Assembly (NCBI GenBank): GCA_045615705.1
Contig: JAZLFH010000018.1
Span: 1 to 33,579 of the forward strand
Direction: 5' to 3'
Source of the DNA: JAZLFH01 sp045615705
GTDB lineage: Bacteria; Bacillota; Clostridia; UMGS1883
Length of the DNA stretch: 33,579 nucleotides
A model generated the notes under the pieces. The model searched no databases, had not been told where the DNA came from, and saw nothing but the letters and a program-made list of their open reading frames with translations. Shown here piece by piece: positions 16,089 through 24,404 of the stretch; the first letter of the stretch is position 1; every line of letters begins with the position of its first letter. The position numbers and the translations under genes were made by a program.

Positions 16089-17339
16089 CTATTTTACTAC
16101 TTTAACCTTTTTGAGGTGAACAAATCTCGGAAGTGAATCTTCTTTTTTAAGTTTTGTTTCGCCCTGGATAAGCGGAAGTGCGTACTCTACGAACTTTTCG
16201 TTGAGTCCGTTTCCTTCTTCGTTTATCCATTCTCTCGGTACGGTCTTTTCCGTGTTTGCAACTTCATCAAGATTAAACATCTTAATATTGCATACATACT
16301 TTCCGTTTTCGTAACTTCTTACAAAACCGGGCATTTTGTCTGTCATACCCGATACTGCATTATCAACTGCCGCTTTTCCCGCAGCAAAAGATTCTTCAAT
16401 ATCTGTTTGAGATGCACAATGTGCGGCACAACGCTGTAAGAGTGAAAGTTCTATTCCTCTGACTTTTGCACCGGTTTTTTCTTTAACCACTCCTGCAAGA
16501 TATGCTGCCAATCCGCCGAGTTGTGCATGACCGAAACCGTCTTTTGACTGAGCCATATCGGAACCGTACTCGGAAATATACTTTCCGTCCTTGTCATGGA
16601 TTCCCTCGGATACTACTGCAATACACTTCTTGTTCTTGTCATAGATTTTTTGTACATCGCTTAAAAACTTGTCCATATCAAAATCAAGTTCCGGAAGATA
16701 TATAAGGTCCGCACCGCAACCCTTTACACCTGCCAATGAAGCAGATGCCGTAAGCCAGCCTGCGTTTCTTCCCATTGCTTCTATAATCGTAATCATGCCG
16801 GTGTCGTAAACTCTTGCATCATGATAAATTTCCATAACAGAAGTTGCAATAAACTTTGCGGCAGATGCATAACCTGGGCAATGGTCTGTACCGTAAAGGT
16901 CGTTATCTATTGTCTTGGGAATACCCATAATATGGCACTCGTAACCGTTTTTCATCATGTATTTTGAAATCTTGTTGCAGGTATCCATAGAGTCGTTTCC
17001 GCCGTTGTAGAAGAAATATCTTACATCGTACTTTTTGAATATTTCAAGAATTCTCTTGTAATCAGTATCATCTACATCCGCATCTTTTAATTTATAACGG
17101 CATGAACCGAGTGCGGAAGAAGGAGTGTACATCATATAACTGAGTTCTTCACTGTCTTCTTTTCCCATGTCGATGAGATTGTCATCAAGCACGCCTCTGA
17201 TACCGTTCAATGCACCGTAAACTGCCGTAATCGCTTCGCTTTCAAGTGCGGTCTTTATCGCACCGTAAGCACTTGCATTTATAACCGATGTAGGACCGCC
17301 CGACTGACCGATTATACATGCTCCCTTTAATGTTGCCAT
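16089..17339 (-). CDS. pfp: Pyrophosphate-dependent phosphofructokinase
   Basis: The product is 416 aa, longer than PfkA, as expected for this clade. It begins with IGQSGGPTSVINAS and has GGNDSMD in place of the ATP-type GGDGS. It also has GIPKTIDND, whose Lys is the classical marker of PPi use. IEAMGRNAGWLTA and LSLLQRCAAHCAS follow. The enzyme interconverts fructose 6-phosphate and the 1,6-bisphosphate with PPi, reversibly. I chose the ATG at 17339, because GAGGTGTTTTTG precedes it; another ATG 9 bases upstream has poorer spacing. It leads the operon and is divergent from fba. Confidence 0.93.
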   Translation of the reverse strand: MATLKGACIIGQSGGPTSVINASAYGAIKTALESEAITAVYGALNGIRGVLDDNLIDMGKEDSEELSYMMYTPSSALGSCRYKLKDADVDDTDYKRILEIFKKYDVRYFFYNGGNDSMDTCNKISKYMMKNGYECHIMGIPKTIDNDLYGTDHCPGYASAAKFIATSVMEIYHDARVYDTGMITIIEAMGRNAGWLTASASLAGVKGCGADLIYLPELDFDMDKFLSDVQKIYDKNKKCIAVVSEGIHDKDGKYISEYGSDMAQSKDGFGHAQLGGLAAYLAGVVKEKTGAKVRGIELSLLQRCAAHCASQTDIEESFAAGKAAVDNAVSGMTDKMPGFVRSYENGKYVCNIKMFNLDEVANTEKTVPREWINEEGNGLNEKFVEYALPLIQGETKLKKEDSLPRFVHLKKVKVVK

Positions 17340-17376
17340 CAAAAACACCTCGTTATTACTTTATTTTTTCCGAAAG

Positions 17377-17405
17377 ATTATAGCATAGTGCTATCGTTAA
17401 ATCAA
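17377..17405 (-). promoter_or_regulatory. Sigma-A promoter of the pfp-pfkA operon
   Basis: On the minus strand, TTGATT (17405 to 17400), 17 bases, then TATAAT (17382 to 17377). It lies 37 bases before the start codon. The spacer holds a palindrome, GATAGCACTATG. Confidence 0.78.
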
Positions 17406-17431
17406 GAATTTTTACAAATTTATTATTTTAC

Positions 17432-17460
17432 TTGACTTAATATATTTGCAGTTATAAAAT
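17432..17460 (+). promoter_or_regulatory. Sigma-A promoter of fba
   Basis: TTGACT (17432-17437), a 17-base spacer and TAAAAT (17455-17460) lie 37 bases before the fba ATG. It is divergent from the pfp promoter, with the two -35 elements 26 bases apart. Confidence 0.75.
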
Positions 17461-17497
17461 AAATGGGTAAAAAAACAATATAAAGGAGATATTTACA

Positions 17498-18433
17498 ATG
17501 GCTCTCGTAACCAGCACAGAAATGTTTAAAAAAGCGTATGAAGGCGGCTATGCCATTGGTGCTTTCAATGTTAACAACATGGAAATCATTCAAGGTATTA
17601 CAGAAGCTGCAAAAGAGGAAAACGCTCCTCTTATTTTGCAAGTTTCCTCCGGTGCAAGAAAATACGCAAACCACACTTACCTTACAAAACTTGTAGAAGC
17701 CGCAGTTATAGAAACAGACCTTCCGATTTGTCTTCACCTTGACCACGGCGATACTTTTGAACTTTGCAAATCATGTATTGACGGCGGATTTACCTCCGTT
17801 ATGATTGACGGTTCACACCATTCGTTTGAAGATAATATTGCTCTTACAAAGCAAGTTGTTGAGTACGCTCACGCTCACGGCGTTGTTGTTGAAGGCGAAC
17901 TCGGTCGTTTGGCAGGAATCGAAGATGCAGTTAATGTTTCGGCGGAAGATGCTTCTTACACCCGTCCGGAAGAAGTTGAAGAATTTGTTACAAGGACAGG
18001 CGTTGATTCACTTGCGATTGCTATCGGCACAAGCCATGGTGCATACAAGTTTAAACCCGGTCAGAAGCCACAACTCCGTTTTGATATACTTGAAGAAGTT
18101 TCAAAAAGACTTCCGGGATTCCCCATCGTTCTTCACGGTGCTTCCTCGGTTATTCCCGAATTTGTAAAAATGATTAACGATAACGGCGGTAAGATGCCCG
18201 ATGCTATCGGTATTCCGGAAGATATGCTCCGTCAGGCGGCAAGGAGTGCAGTATGTAAAATTAACATTGACTCCGACCTTCGTCTTGCTATGACAGGTTC
18301 AATCAGACAGTACTTTAACGAGCATCCCGACCACTTCGACCCAAGACAGTACCTCAAACCGGCAAGAGAGAACATTAAAAACCTTGTTCGCCATAAGCTT
18401 GTTGATGTACTTGGTTGCAACGGCAAAGCATAA
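17498..18433 (+). CDS. fba: Class II fructose-bisphosphate aldolase
   Basis: The product is 311 aa with class II markers. GAFNVNNME is near residue 21, LHLDHGDTFE has catalytic Asp82 and zinc ligand His83, and EGELGRLAG carries the zinc-ligand Glu region. GTSHGAYK and VLHGASS give the further metal His residues, and NIDSDLR binds substrate phosphate. It splits fructose 1,6-bisphosphate into dihydroxyacetone phosphate and glyceraldehyde 3-phosphate. It stands divergently beside both phosphofructokinases, giving a small glycolytic cluster. AAAGGAGATATTTACA precedes the ATG. The stop codon shares a base with the next gene. Confidence 0.97.
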   Translation: MALVTSTEMFKKAYEGGYAIGAFNVNNMEIIQGITEAAKEENAPLILQVSSGARKYANHTYLTKLVEAAVIETDLPICLHLDHGDTFELCKSCIDGGFTSVMIDGSHHSFEDNIALTKQVVEYAHAHGVVVEGELGRLAGIEDAVNVSAEDASYTRPEEVEEFVTRTGVDSLAIAIGTSHGAYKFKPGQKPQLRFDILEEVSKRLPGFPIVLHGASSVIPEFVKMINDNGGKMPDAIGIPEDMLRQAARSAVCKINIDSDLRLAMTGSIRQYFNEHPDHFDPRQYLKPARENIKNLVRHKLVDVLGCNGKA

Positions 18434-19422
18434 TGACTGTAAGAGAACGCACCGAAAAGAACGAACGACTTCTCCTTTGTGAGTATGCTTCTTTCAGCGA
18501 CAATGCCACCCGTCAGAAACCAATGAAAAAATGTGAACTTCGCACAGAGTTTCAAAGGGACCGCGACAGGATTATTCATTCCAAGGCTTTTCGGCGAATG
18601 AAACACAAAACACAGGTTTTTATTGCTCCGGAGGGCGACCATTTCAGGACTCGGCTTACCCACACACTTGAAGTTGCTCAAATAGGACGAACAATATGCA
18701 GGGCTCTCAGACTTAACGAGGACTTAATTGAGGCTATGTCGCTTTCTCACGATTTGGGGCATACTCCGTTTGGTCATGTAGGCGAAAATGTCTTAAACTC
18801 GCTCTGTAAAGATGGTTTTGACCATGCAGACCAGTCGCTTCGTGTTATAGATGTTTTGGAAGATTTAAACTTAACTAACGAAGTTCGGGACGGAATTGTA
18901 ATGCACAACGGGAAAAAGCGTGCCAAAACTCTTGAAGGCAGAGTTTTAAAACTTGCCGACAGAATTGCTTATATAAATCACGATATTGACGATGCAATAA
19001 GAGCAGGAGTCATTTCAAGCGATGACCTTCCGAAAGAACTTACCGAAATTTTAGGTAAAACGCATGGCAAAAGAATAAATTCCATGATTTGGGCAGTTAT
19101 CGAAAACAGCGAAGGAAAATCCGATATTTCCATGAAAAGTGATGTTTTGGACGCCACAGAAAAACTTCGTTCGTTTATGTTTGAAAGGGTTTATTTTAAC
19201 GAAGCCGCCAGAAGCGAAGAAGTCAAAGTTGAAAGGGTACTTCATACACTCTTTGATTATTATATGAAAAATCCCGACTTGTTGCCTACTAACATGAAGG
19301 CTCTTTTGGATTTTCAGTCAGAAGAGCGTACCGTGTGCGACTTTTTGGCAAGTATGACAGACCAGTTTGCGATTTTTACCTTCGAGCAGATTTTTGTTCC
19401 CAAGGTTTGGTGCGGTCATTAA
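18433..19422 (+). CDS. dgt: HD-domain deoxyguanosinetriphosphate triphosphohydrolase-like protein
   Basis: The product is 329 aa. It has the dGTPase-family start (IIHSKAFRRMKHKTQV), then RTHTLEVAQIGR, the HD motif in SLSHDLGHTPFGHVGE, a downstream LADRIAYINHDIDDAIR with the final metal Asp, and a C-terminal helical region. The family hydrolyses dNTPs to deoxynucleoside and triphosphate with a divalent metal in the cytoplasm. The length fits the shorter, Gram-positive dGTPase-like group. The ATG at 18433 overlaps the fba stop codon (TAATG), so translation is coupled. The upstream in-frame ATG at 18415 lies inside fba. The exact nucleotide preference is unknown. Confidence 0.92.
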   Translation: MTVRERTEKNERLLLCEYASFSDNATRQKPMKKCELRTEFQRDRDRIIHSKAFRRMKHKTQVFIAPEGDHFRTRLTHTLEVAQIGRTICRALRLNEDLIEAMSLSHDLGHTPFGHVGENVLNSLCKDGFDHADQSLRVIDVLEDLNLTNEVRDGIVMHNGKKRAKTLEGRVLKLADRIAYINHDIDDAIRAGVISSDDLPKELTEILGKTHGKRINSMIWAVIENSEGKSDISMKSDVLDATEKLRSFMFERVYFNEAARSEEVKVERVLHTLFDYYMKNPDLLPTNMKALLDFQSEERTVCDFLASMTDQFAIFTFEQIFVPKVWCGH

Positions 19423-19445
19423 TTTTTGTATAAAATTGAAAAATT

Positions 19446-19488
19446 TGGTCATAACTATTTTTAATTAAAAAGTTATGACCATTTTTTT
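19446..19488 (+). terminator. Intrinsic terminator after the dGTPase gene
   Basis: GGTCATAACT (19447-19456) pairs with AGTTATGACC (19471-19480), followed by ATTTTTTT. It ends the fba-dgt transcript before dnaG. Confidence 0.85.
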
Positions 19489-19545
19489 GATAAAAAAAGG
19501 ATTTTTTAAAGTTATGTCGAAAAAAATACCTTAGAGGTGAGGTAA

Positions 19546-21291
19546 ATGCCTAAATTCTTTTCGGAGGATTTGTTGCAAGAGATTATAAATGCAAATGACC
19601 TTGTCGAAACCGTAAAGCGATATATTCCTCTTAAAGGAAGCGGGCGTGATTATTCGGGTCTGTGCCCTTTTCACAGAGAAAAAACACCTTCGTTTCATGT
19701 AAGTGCGGACAAGCAACTCTATCACTGTTTCGGTTGCGGTGTCGGGGGTTCCGTAATACAATTTACAATGGCAATTGAAAACCTTGATTTCTCAGATGCG
19801 GTCCGTCTTCTTGCGGAAAGAGCGGGGATTACCATTCCCGAAACAGATTCATTTGACACCGAAAAAGAATCCCGCAAAAAAAAGATGTATGAACTAAATC
19901 GTGAGGCGGCAAGATTTTTCAGAGATATGCTTTTCAGCGAAAAAGGGGAAAACGCAAGAAAATATCTTGAAAACCGCCGTCTTACATCTAAAACGGTTGC
20001 GTCTTTCGGTATCGGATATGCCCCAAACGAGTGGGACGCACTTACAAAGCACCTTTCGTCTTTGGGATTTTCAAAAAGTTTGATGGCGGAGGTAGGACTC
20101 GCCGTTCAAAATGAAAAAGGCCATGTATATGACAGATTTCGCAATCGTGTGATGTTCCCTATTTTAGATACAAGAGGAAATGTTATCGCTTTCGGCGGCA
20201 GGATTTTAGAGGGCGAGGGTGCAAAGTATGTAAATTCGCCCGAAAGTGAAGTTTATCAAAAAAGACGAACTCTTTTTGCACTAAACTTTGCAAAAAACTC
20301 TAAACGGGATTTTATCATTCTGTGTGAAGGTTACATGGATGTAATCAGCCTTCATCAAAGTGATATTACCGAAGCTGTCGCAGGTTGCGGAACTGCCCTT
20401 ACCGAAGAACAGGTTTCGCTTTTGTCAAGATACACGCAAAAAGTCGTTCTTTGTTACGATTCGGACGAAGCAGGGCAGAAGGCATGCTCCCGTGCGATTG
20501 ACCTTTTCAGAAAAAGTAATGTCGCAGTAAGAATTTTGACAGTTCCCGAAGGAAAAGACCCGGACGAATTTATAAAACTCCGAGGGAAAGCCGAATTTGA
20601 GAAACTCATAAAGGACGCAAAAACGATTGTTCAGTATGAACTTTTTAAACTTTCTGAAAAATACGACCTGGACGACATACGGGGCAGAGTGGATTTTACA
20701 AATGCTTCGGCAAAAATTTTAAGTCAGGTTACAAATGCTGTCGAAAGAGATGCCCACATACGAGAAATTTCTTTAAAAACGGGAATTTCGCCGTCCGCTA
20801 TCGAAACAGAGGTTAATAAGTGCTTTAAAAAGGAAAGTCGGAGAGAAGTTTCGTCCTCACTTTTAAAAACTTCGTTTACAAACCCCGAAAAATCAAGCGA
20901 AACGACAACTCGCGGTAAAAAAGCAGAAAATGATTTGATTTGTCTTTTGTTTTCCGATTCGGGTGTTTATAAAAAATACAAAGACATTTTAAGTGCTGAC
21001 CTTTTTACAGGGACGGCAAAAGAAATTTTTGAGATTTTCACCTCTTTATACACCGATGCAAAATGCCCCACAGAAGCAGAACTTCTTCCGTATTTCAGAG
21101 AGCGTGAAGGCGAACTGTCAAAGATTTTTGTTGCTTCTCCCGTTGTTAACGACCCCATTGAAGCATCAGCCGACTACATAAAAATACTTAAAGAAGAGCA
21201 TATTGCAAAAGAAATAAAAGAAGCCGAAAAGTCCGGCAATATCGCACTTTTAAACGAACTTTTACTAAAGAAAAAGGGTGGAAATTTATGA
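19546..21291 (+). CDS. dnaG: DNA primase
   Basis: The product is 581 aa, the usual DnaG length. The CHC2 zinc domain has Cys40, His43, Cys61 and Cys64 (CPFHREKTPSFH and YHCFGCG). The RNA polymerase core has FRNRVMFPI and FGGRIL, and the TOPRIM part has ILCEGYMDV and LCYDSDEAGQKA. A C-terminal helical domain for DnaB helicase binding follows. It makes RNA primers at the replication fork. The start is supported by GAGGTGAGGTAA. The last codons overlap rpoD by 4 bases (ATGA), the conserved macromolecular-synthesis pair. Confidence 0.97.
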   Translation: MPKFFSEDLLQEIINANDLVETVKRYIPLKGSGRDYSGLCPFHREKTPSFHVSADKQLYHCFGCGVGGSVIQFTMAIENLDFSDAVRLLAERAGITIPETDSFDTEKESRKKKMYELNREAARFFRDMLFSEKGENARKYLENRRLTSKTVASFGIGYAPNEWDALTKHLSSLGFSKSLMAEVGLAVQNEKGHVYDRFRNRVMFPILDTRGNVIAFGGRILEGEGAKYVNSPESEVYQKRRTLFALNFAKNSKRDFIILCEGYMDVISLHQSDITEAVAGCGTALTEEQVSLLSRYTQKVVLCYDSDEAGQKACSRAIDLFRKSNVAVRILTVPEGKDPDEFIKLRGKAEFEKLIKDAKTIVQYELFKLSEKYDLDDIRGRVDFTNASAKILSQVTNAVERDAHIREISLKTGISPSAIETEVNKCFKKESRREVSSSLLKTSFTNPEKSSETTTRGKKAENDLICLLFSDSGVYKKYKDILSADLFTGTAKEIFEIFTSLYTDAKCPTEAELLPYFREREGELSKIFVASPVVNDPIEASADYIKILKEEHIAKEIKEAEKSGNIALLNELLLKKKGGNL

Positions 21292-22475
21292 GCGAAAAAA
21301 AACAAAAAGCAGAAGAAAACATTGAAACGATAACCGAAGCACCAACCGAAACGGTAAATGAAGCAACAACCGAAACAACAGCCGAAAATTCTTCCGCAAA
21401 TAAAAAGGCTATTATCAAAGACCTTCTCGAAAAGGGCAAAAAGAAAGGTCTGCTTTCGGAAAAAGACATTATGGGTGCTGTTTCCGAACTCGAACTTGAC
21501 GCCACGCAAATTGAAAAACTTTACGAAAACCTTGACCATCTCGGAATTGAGATTGTAGGCGATATTGACGATGAAATATCGGCAATAGAGGATTTGGGCG
21601 AAGATTTGTCGGAAGATGTGGAAGACCTTTCCGTCCCCGAAGGGATAAATGTTGACGACCATGTAAGAATGTACTTAAAAGAAATCGGTAAAGTTCCGCT
21701 TTTGAGTGCAAAAGAAGAAATCGAGTATGCCGAAAAGATGCAAGCGGGCGATGAAGAAGCAAAAAAGAAACTGACGGAGGCAAACCTCAGGCTTGTTGTA
21801 AGTATTGCAAAAAGATATGTGGGTCGCGGAATGCACTTTTTGGACCTCATTCAAGAGGGAAATTTGGGTCTTATCCGTGCGGTTGAAAAATTTGACTACA
21901 CTAAGGGTTACAAATTCAGCACCTATGCTACTTGGTGGATTCGCCAAGCCATCACCCGTGCTATTGCCGACCAGGCAAGAACTATTCGTATACCGGTTCA
22001 CATGGTTGAAACCATAAATAAGTTAATCCGTGTTTCTCGTCAGTTGGTTCAGGAACTCGGAAGAGAACCCACCCCCGAAGAAATTGCCGTTGAAATGAAT
22101 ATGCCCATTGACAAAGTGCGTGAGATTATGAAAATTGCACAAGAGCCTGTTTCGTTGGAAACTCCAATCGGCGAAGAGGACGACAGCCATCTTGGGGATT
22201 TCATCCCGGACGATGATGCTCCCGCTCCGAGTGAGGCTGCGGCATATCTTCTTTTAAAAGAGCAGTTGATTGATGTTTTGGGGACGCTCACTCCCAGAGA
22301 AGAAAAGGTCTTACGCCTCAGATTCGGTCTTGAAGACGGCAGAGCAAGAACTCTCGAAGAAGTCGGCAGTGTTTTTAATGTTACCCGTGAGAGAATTCGT
22401 CAAATCGAAGCCAAGGCTCTGCGTAAACTTCGCCACCCTTCAAGAAGTAAAAAATTAAAAGATTTTTTGGAATAG
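21288..22475 (+). CDS. rpoD: Primary sigma factor RpoD/SigA
   Basis: The product is 395 aa. The first 65 or so residues are low-complexity and rich in Thr, Glu and Ala, before a region 1.1-like segment. Region 1.2 (DHVRMYLKEIGKVPLL), region 2 (NLRLVVSIAKRYVGRGMHFLDL, FSTYATWWIRQAITRAI), region 3 and region 4 (ERIRQIEAKALRKLRHPSR) are intact and close to SigA. It directs RNA polymerase to the -35/-10 promoters seen throughout this window. GGGTGGAAATTT precedes the ATG, and the gene overlaps dnaG by 4 bases. The acidic Thr/Glu-rich N-terminal extension is longer than in Bacillus SigA. Confidence 0.97.
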   Translation: MSEKKQKAEENIETITEAPTETVNEATTETTAENSSANKKAIIKDLLEKGKKKGLLSEKDIMGAVSELELDATQIEKLYENLDHLGIEIVGDIDDEISAIEDLGEDLSEDVEDLSVPEGINVDDHVRMYLKEIGKVPLLSAKEEIEYAEKMQAGDEEAKKKLTEANLRLVVSIAKRYVGRGMHFLDLIQEGNLGLIRAVEKFDYTKGYKFSTYATWWIRQAITRAIADQARTIRIPVHMVETINKLIRVSRQLVQELGREPTPEEIAVEMNMPIDKVREIMKIAQEPVSLETPIGEEDDSHLGDFIPDDDAPAPSEAAAYLLLKEQLIDVLGTLTPREEKVLRLRFGLEDGRARTLEEVGSVFNVTRERIRQIEAKALRKLRHPSRSKKLKDFLE

Positions 22476-22503
22476 TATTTTAATACATATTCCAAAGTTC
22501 TTG

Positions 22504-23502
22504 CTAAAACATATTTTGATTTTGACAAAAAGAAAAAGAGGCACTTTTAAGTACCTCTTTTTCTTTTTGGTTGTTATCTACGGTTTCGGCTTGGACTTTT
22601 TTGTCATCGGAAATTGGAAGTTTTCCGCTTGCGGGGGTCAAACCATCTAAAAGCGTTCTACTATCGGGAGATACAACGTCTAAAAGTGCGTTTCCGTAAT
22701 TTCTTTTGTTGACATTTTTGTTATCCTGTGGTACATTATTGTTAGAAGCTGTACTATTGGTCGTTTCGGGCGTAGAGGAAAGGGCGTCTGCATTTTCCGC
22801 AGTAGCAAGGCTTCTTTTTTTATACATCGTTTGTATTGCAATATCGTGATGTTTTCTTGATACATAAGCCACTACATAATTTTTGCCGTCAATAGTTTTT
22901 TCAAATAAGAGAGCAGGTTTGCCCTCGTATTCTTTTTCCGACAAGCTTACATCATCAGGATTCGCAATAACAGACGGAATGTTTTTCAAATCGTCCCTTG
23001 TTATAGGTTCTTGACCTCTTGCAGTTTCCACTTTTTCATCGCCGTGTGAGTTGAGCAGAATTTTTCTTATCTCATATCCCTTTAATGCGATATTGTGGTC
23101 CGACACATCGACACCTGTTTTATCAAACACCATCTGTGCGGTTGCATCAGGAACTTTACCAAAGTATATTTTCTTGTTAGTGTCCTCATTTTTCAAAACC
23201 TTTTCAACAAAGGATTCAAACTGTTCGTCACTCTCATATACTATAATATCCTTGCTGTTTTCCCAATTCTGTTTTTCTTTATCGGTATAAGGGACAGCAC
23301 TTTCATTTTCGGGCGTTTCCGTTACGCTTTCGGGTGTTTCTGTTACGGAATCAACCGAATTTTGATTGAAAGGTTTATTTGCACTTTCGTTTGAATAATT
23401 TGCATCTTTTTTTGAATTTTGCATAGAATAGGTATTGACAGATGTATCAGGTTGTGATATGTTGTTATTAAAGTCAATGTAGGTTTGAACCACTGAGGGC
23501 AA
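22504..23502 (-). CDS. C-terminal fragment of a phage polyvalent protein with a PBECR-type nuclease domain
   Basis: This 332-aa reading frame has no proper start; the frame is open upstream to about 23562. Residues about 90-230 resemble the phage Barnase-EndoU-ColicinE5/RelE-like nuclease domain found at the end of large phage and ICE polyvalent proteins: KIYFGKVPDATAQMVFDKTG, DHNIALKGYEIRKIL and YVVAYVSRKHHDIAIQTMYK. Ser/Thr/Asn-rich linkers flank the domain, with a repeated SVTETPE. The C terminus reads straight through the rpoD terminator hairpin (22527-22568), so the natural stop codon has probably been lost. It is almost certainly the 3' half of a decayed gene; see the adjoining fragment. 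Confidence 0.7.
   Translation of the reverse strand: MPSVVQTYIDFNNNISQPDTSVNTYSMQNSKKDANYSNESANKPFNQNSVDSVTETPESVTETPENESAVPYTDKEKQNWENSKDIIVYESDEQFESFVEKVLKNEDTNKKIYFGKVPDATAQMVFDKTGVDVSDHNIALKGYEIRKILLNSHGDEKVETARGQEPITRDDLKNIPSVIANPDDVSLSEKEYEGKPALLFEKTIDGKNYVVAYVSRKHHDIAIQTMYKKRSLATAENADALSSTPETTNSTASNNNVPQDNKNVNKRNYGNALLDVVSPDSRTLLDGLTPASGKLPISDDKKVQAETVDNNQKEKEVLKSASFSFCQNQNMF
22527..22568. terminator. Terminator after rpoD, bidirectional
   Basis: An 18-base arm (22527-22544) pairs with 22551-22568 with one mismatch around TTTTAA. The arms are A-rich and T-rich, ending in CTTTTT on the plus strand. It lies 51 bases past the rpoD stop codon and inside the 3' end of the minus-strand fragment. 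Confidence 0.8.
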
Positions 23503-23797
23503 TTGCAGCCCAAAAGTCGTAAACCAGGATTGACTTTTTTTATTTGCATGAACAATGCCATTTGGGTTCCGTGATACACAACCTTCGGCGTGCCGTCTTC
23601 ATTTACAACCAAAGAACATGGCTTCGGGTTAAAGTTTTTGTCGTATTGCCTGACAAGACTGAATAAATTTGATACAGTTTTGATAGAGCCTATGCCAGCA
23701 TCTGGTGAGGAGGGATTTTCCCCAAGTTGCCCGCTGATAGGTTCTATTTTTATGTCTTGCACATTGTAAAACTTCCTTCCTATATCCCTACCGGTAA
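23503..23797 (-). pseudogene. Upstream fragment of the broken polyvalent-protein gene (start of an ART-like domain)
   Basis: On the minus strand from about 23797, the frame reads LTGRDIGRKFYN, then IEPISGQLGENPSS and FNPKPCSLVVNEDGTPKVVYHGT. The last motif is the start of the ADP-ribosyltransferase-like domain of polyvalent proteins. Right after YHGT the frame is wrong. Shifting one base at 23563-23564 restores NGIVHANKKSQSW and FTTFGLQLPS, which continue into the preceding fragment. So there is a 1-base frameshift, and the rest of the transferase domain also seems to be missing. The 5' end is lost: the frame runs into the 23798-23850 repeat with no start codon. Confidence 0.75.
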
Positions 23798-23850
23798 GAT
23801 TATCAATCGTTTTCTTTACGCTCGTAGCCCTCTCAAGGCTTGGGTCTTCT
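23798..23850 (+). repeat. tRNA-associated repeat, copy A
   Basis: This stretch of about 53 bp nearly matches 27216-27270 and, without its first 12 bases, 27029-27071. It starts with the small palindrome GATTATCAATC and includes ACGCTCGTAGCCCTCTCA. It lies at the broken 5' end of the polyvalent-protein remnant and so marks one edge of the rearranged island. Positions 23851-23974 hold a short hairpin, AAAATCGC/GCGATTTT, and no gene that I can support. Confidence 0.75.
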
Positions 23851-23974
23851 TAGTAAAAACAAAATCGCTTGCGATTTTTACCTTACTTCTTCCCTCTTAC
23901 AAATTACTTTTTACTTTCCAAAAATCCTCAACTCAATAATTATCTTCACTTTCGATAATACGAAACTGAATAAC

Positions 23975-24053
23975 CTATCTAAGTTGTTCGATATTCATAT
24001 TATTTCCTCCGCTTCTTTAATACTGAGCTTTGATCTGCGTCGGGGAACACAGT
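23975..24053 (-). pseudogene. Tail of a second EndoU gene plus a truncated partner ORF
   Basis: On the minus strand from 24053 the sequence encodes TVFPDADQSSVLKKRRK and stops at 24000. This closely matches the end of the intact EndoU gene (TVFPDSDQSSVLRRKKK, ending at 24401). GCGGAGG then serves as a ribosome site for an ATG at 23998, which reads MNIEQLR and hits a stop codon. Past that stop, the frame continues as VIQFRIIESEDNY. This is what remains of another EndoU tail with its own partner gene, left directly behind the live immunity gene. Confidence 0.8.
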
Positions 24054-24059
24054 ACATTA

Positions 24060-24404
24060 TTATTCATTGTGTGCACTCTTAATAAAACTAAGATGCTCTT
24101 CAGCTTCATCAATGCAATAAATAAGATTATATTCCTCGACTTCTTCCGGGTACTTATCAGCGGTTTTTCGAAGTGCTTCAATGATTCTCTCTGACGGAAA
24201 TATATCAATAATTTCATTATATATTTCACTTAACCACGAAAACTCATCAGCGGTGCAATCATTTTCAATAAAATCGATGATCCCGTCAAAATTTTCGGAT
24301 ATAATTGACAATACGGATTCCCAGCTTTGCTGTACTCCATAATCCCATTCATCATCTACCGTAGTTCTTTTTTTAATGGCTTCCCTGATTTTTTCTGTCA
24401 TCAT
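24060..24404 (-). CDS. Probable immunity protein for the EndoU nuclease
   Basis: This is an acidic, helical, cytoplasmic-looking protein of 114 aa (ATG at 24404, or at 24401 for 113 aa). It has no signal peptide or membrane segment and is rich in Glu, Asp and Ile, with a DEWDYGVQQSWESV segment. I do not recognise a named immunity family. The assignment rests on context. The start overlaps the EndoU stop codon (ATGA), its AAGGAGG ribosome site lies inside the EndoU 3' end, and small acidic partners are the rule for nuclease toxins. It presumably binds and blocks the EndoU domain. Confidence 0.65.
   Translation of the reverse strand: MMTEKIREAIKKRTTVDDEWDYGVQQSWESVLSIISENFDGIIDFIENDCTADEFSWLSEIYNEIIDIFPSERIIEALRKTADKYPEEVEEYNLIYCIDEAEEHLSFIKSAHNE

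Noticed and set aside
21174..21662. A Phe-rich minus-strand frame opposite dnaG and rpoD
   Set aside because: It lies fully antisense to two conserved genes; the Phe-rich composition comes from their Lys/Glu codons.
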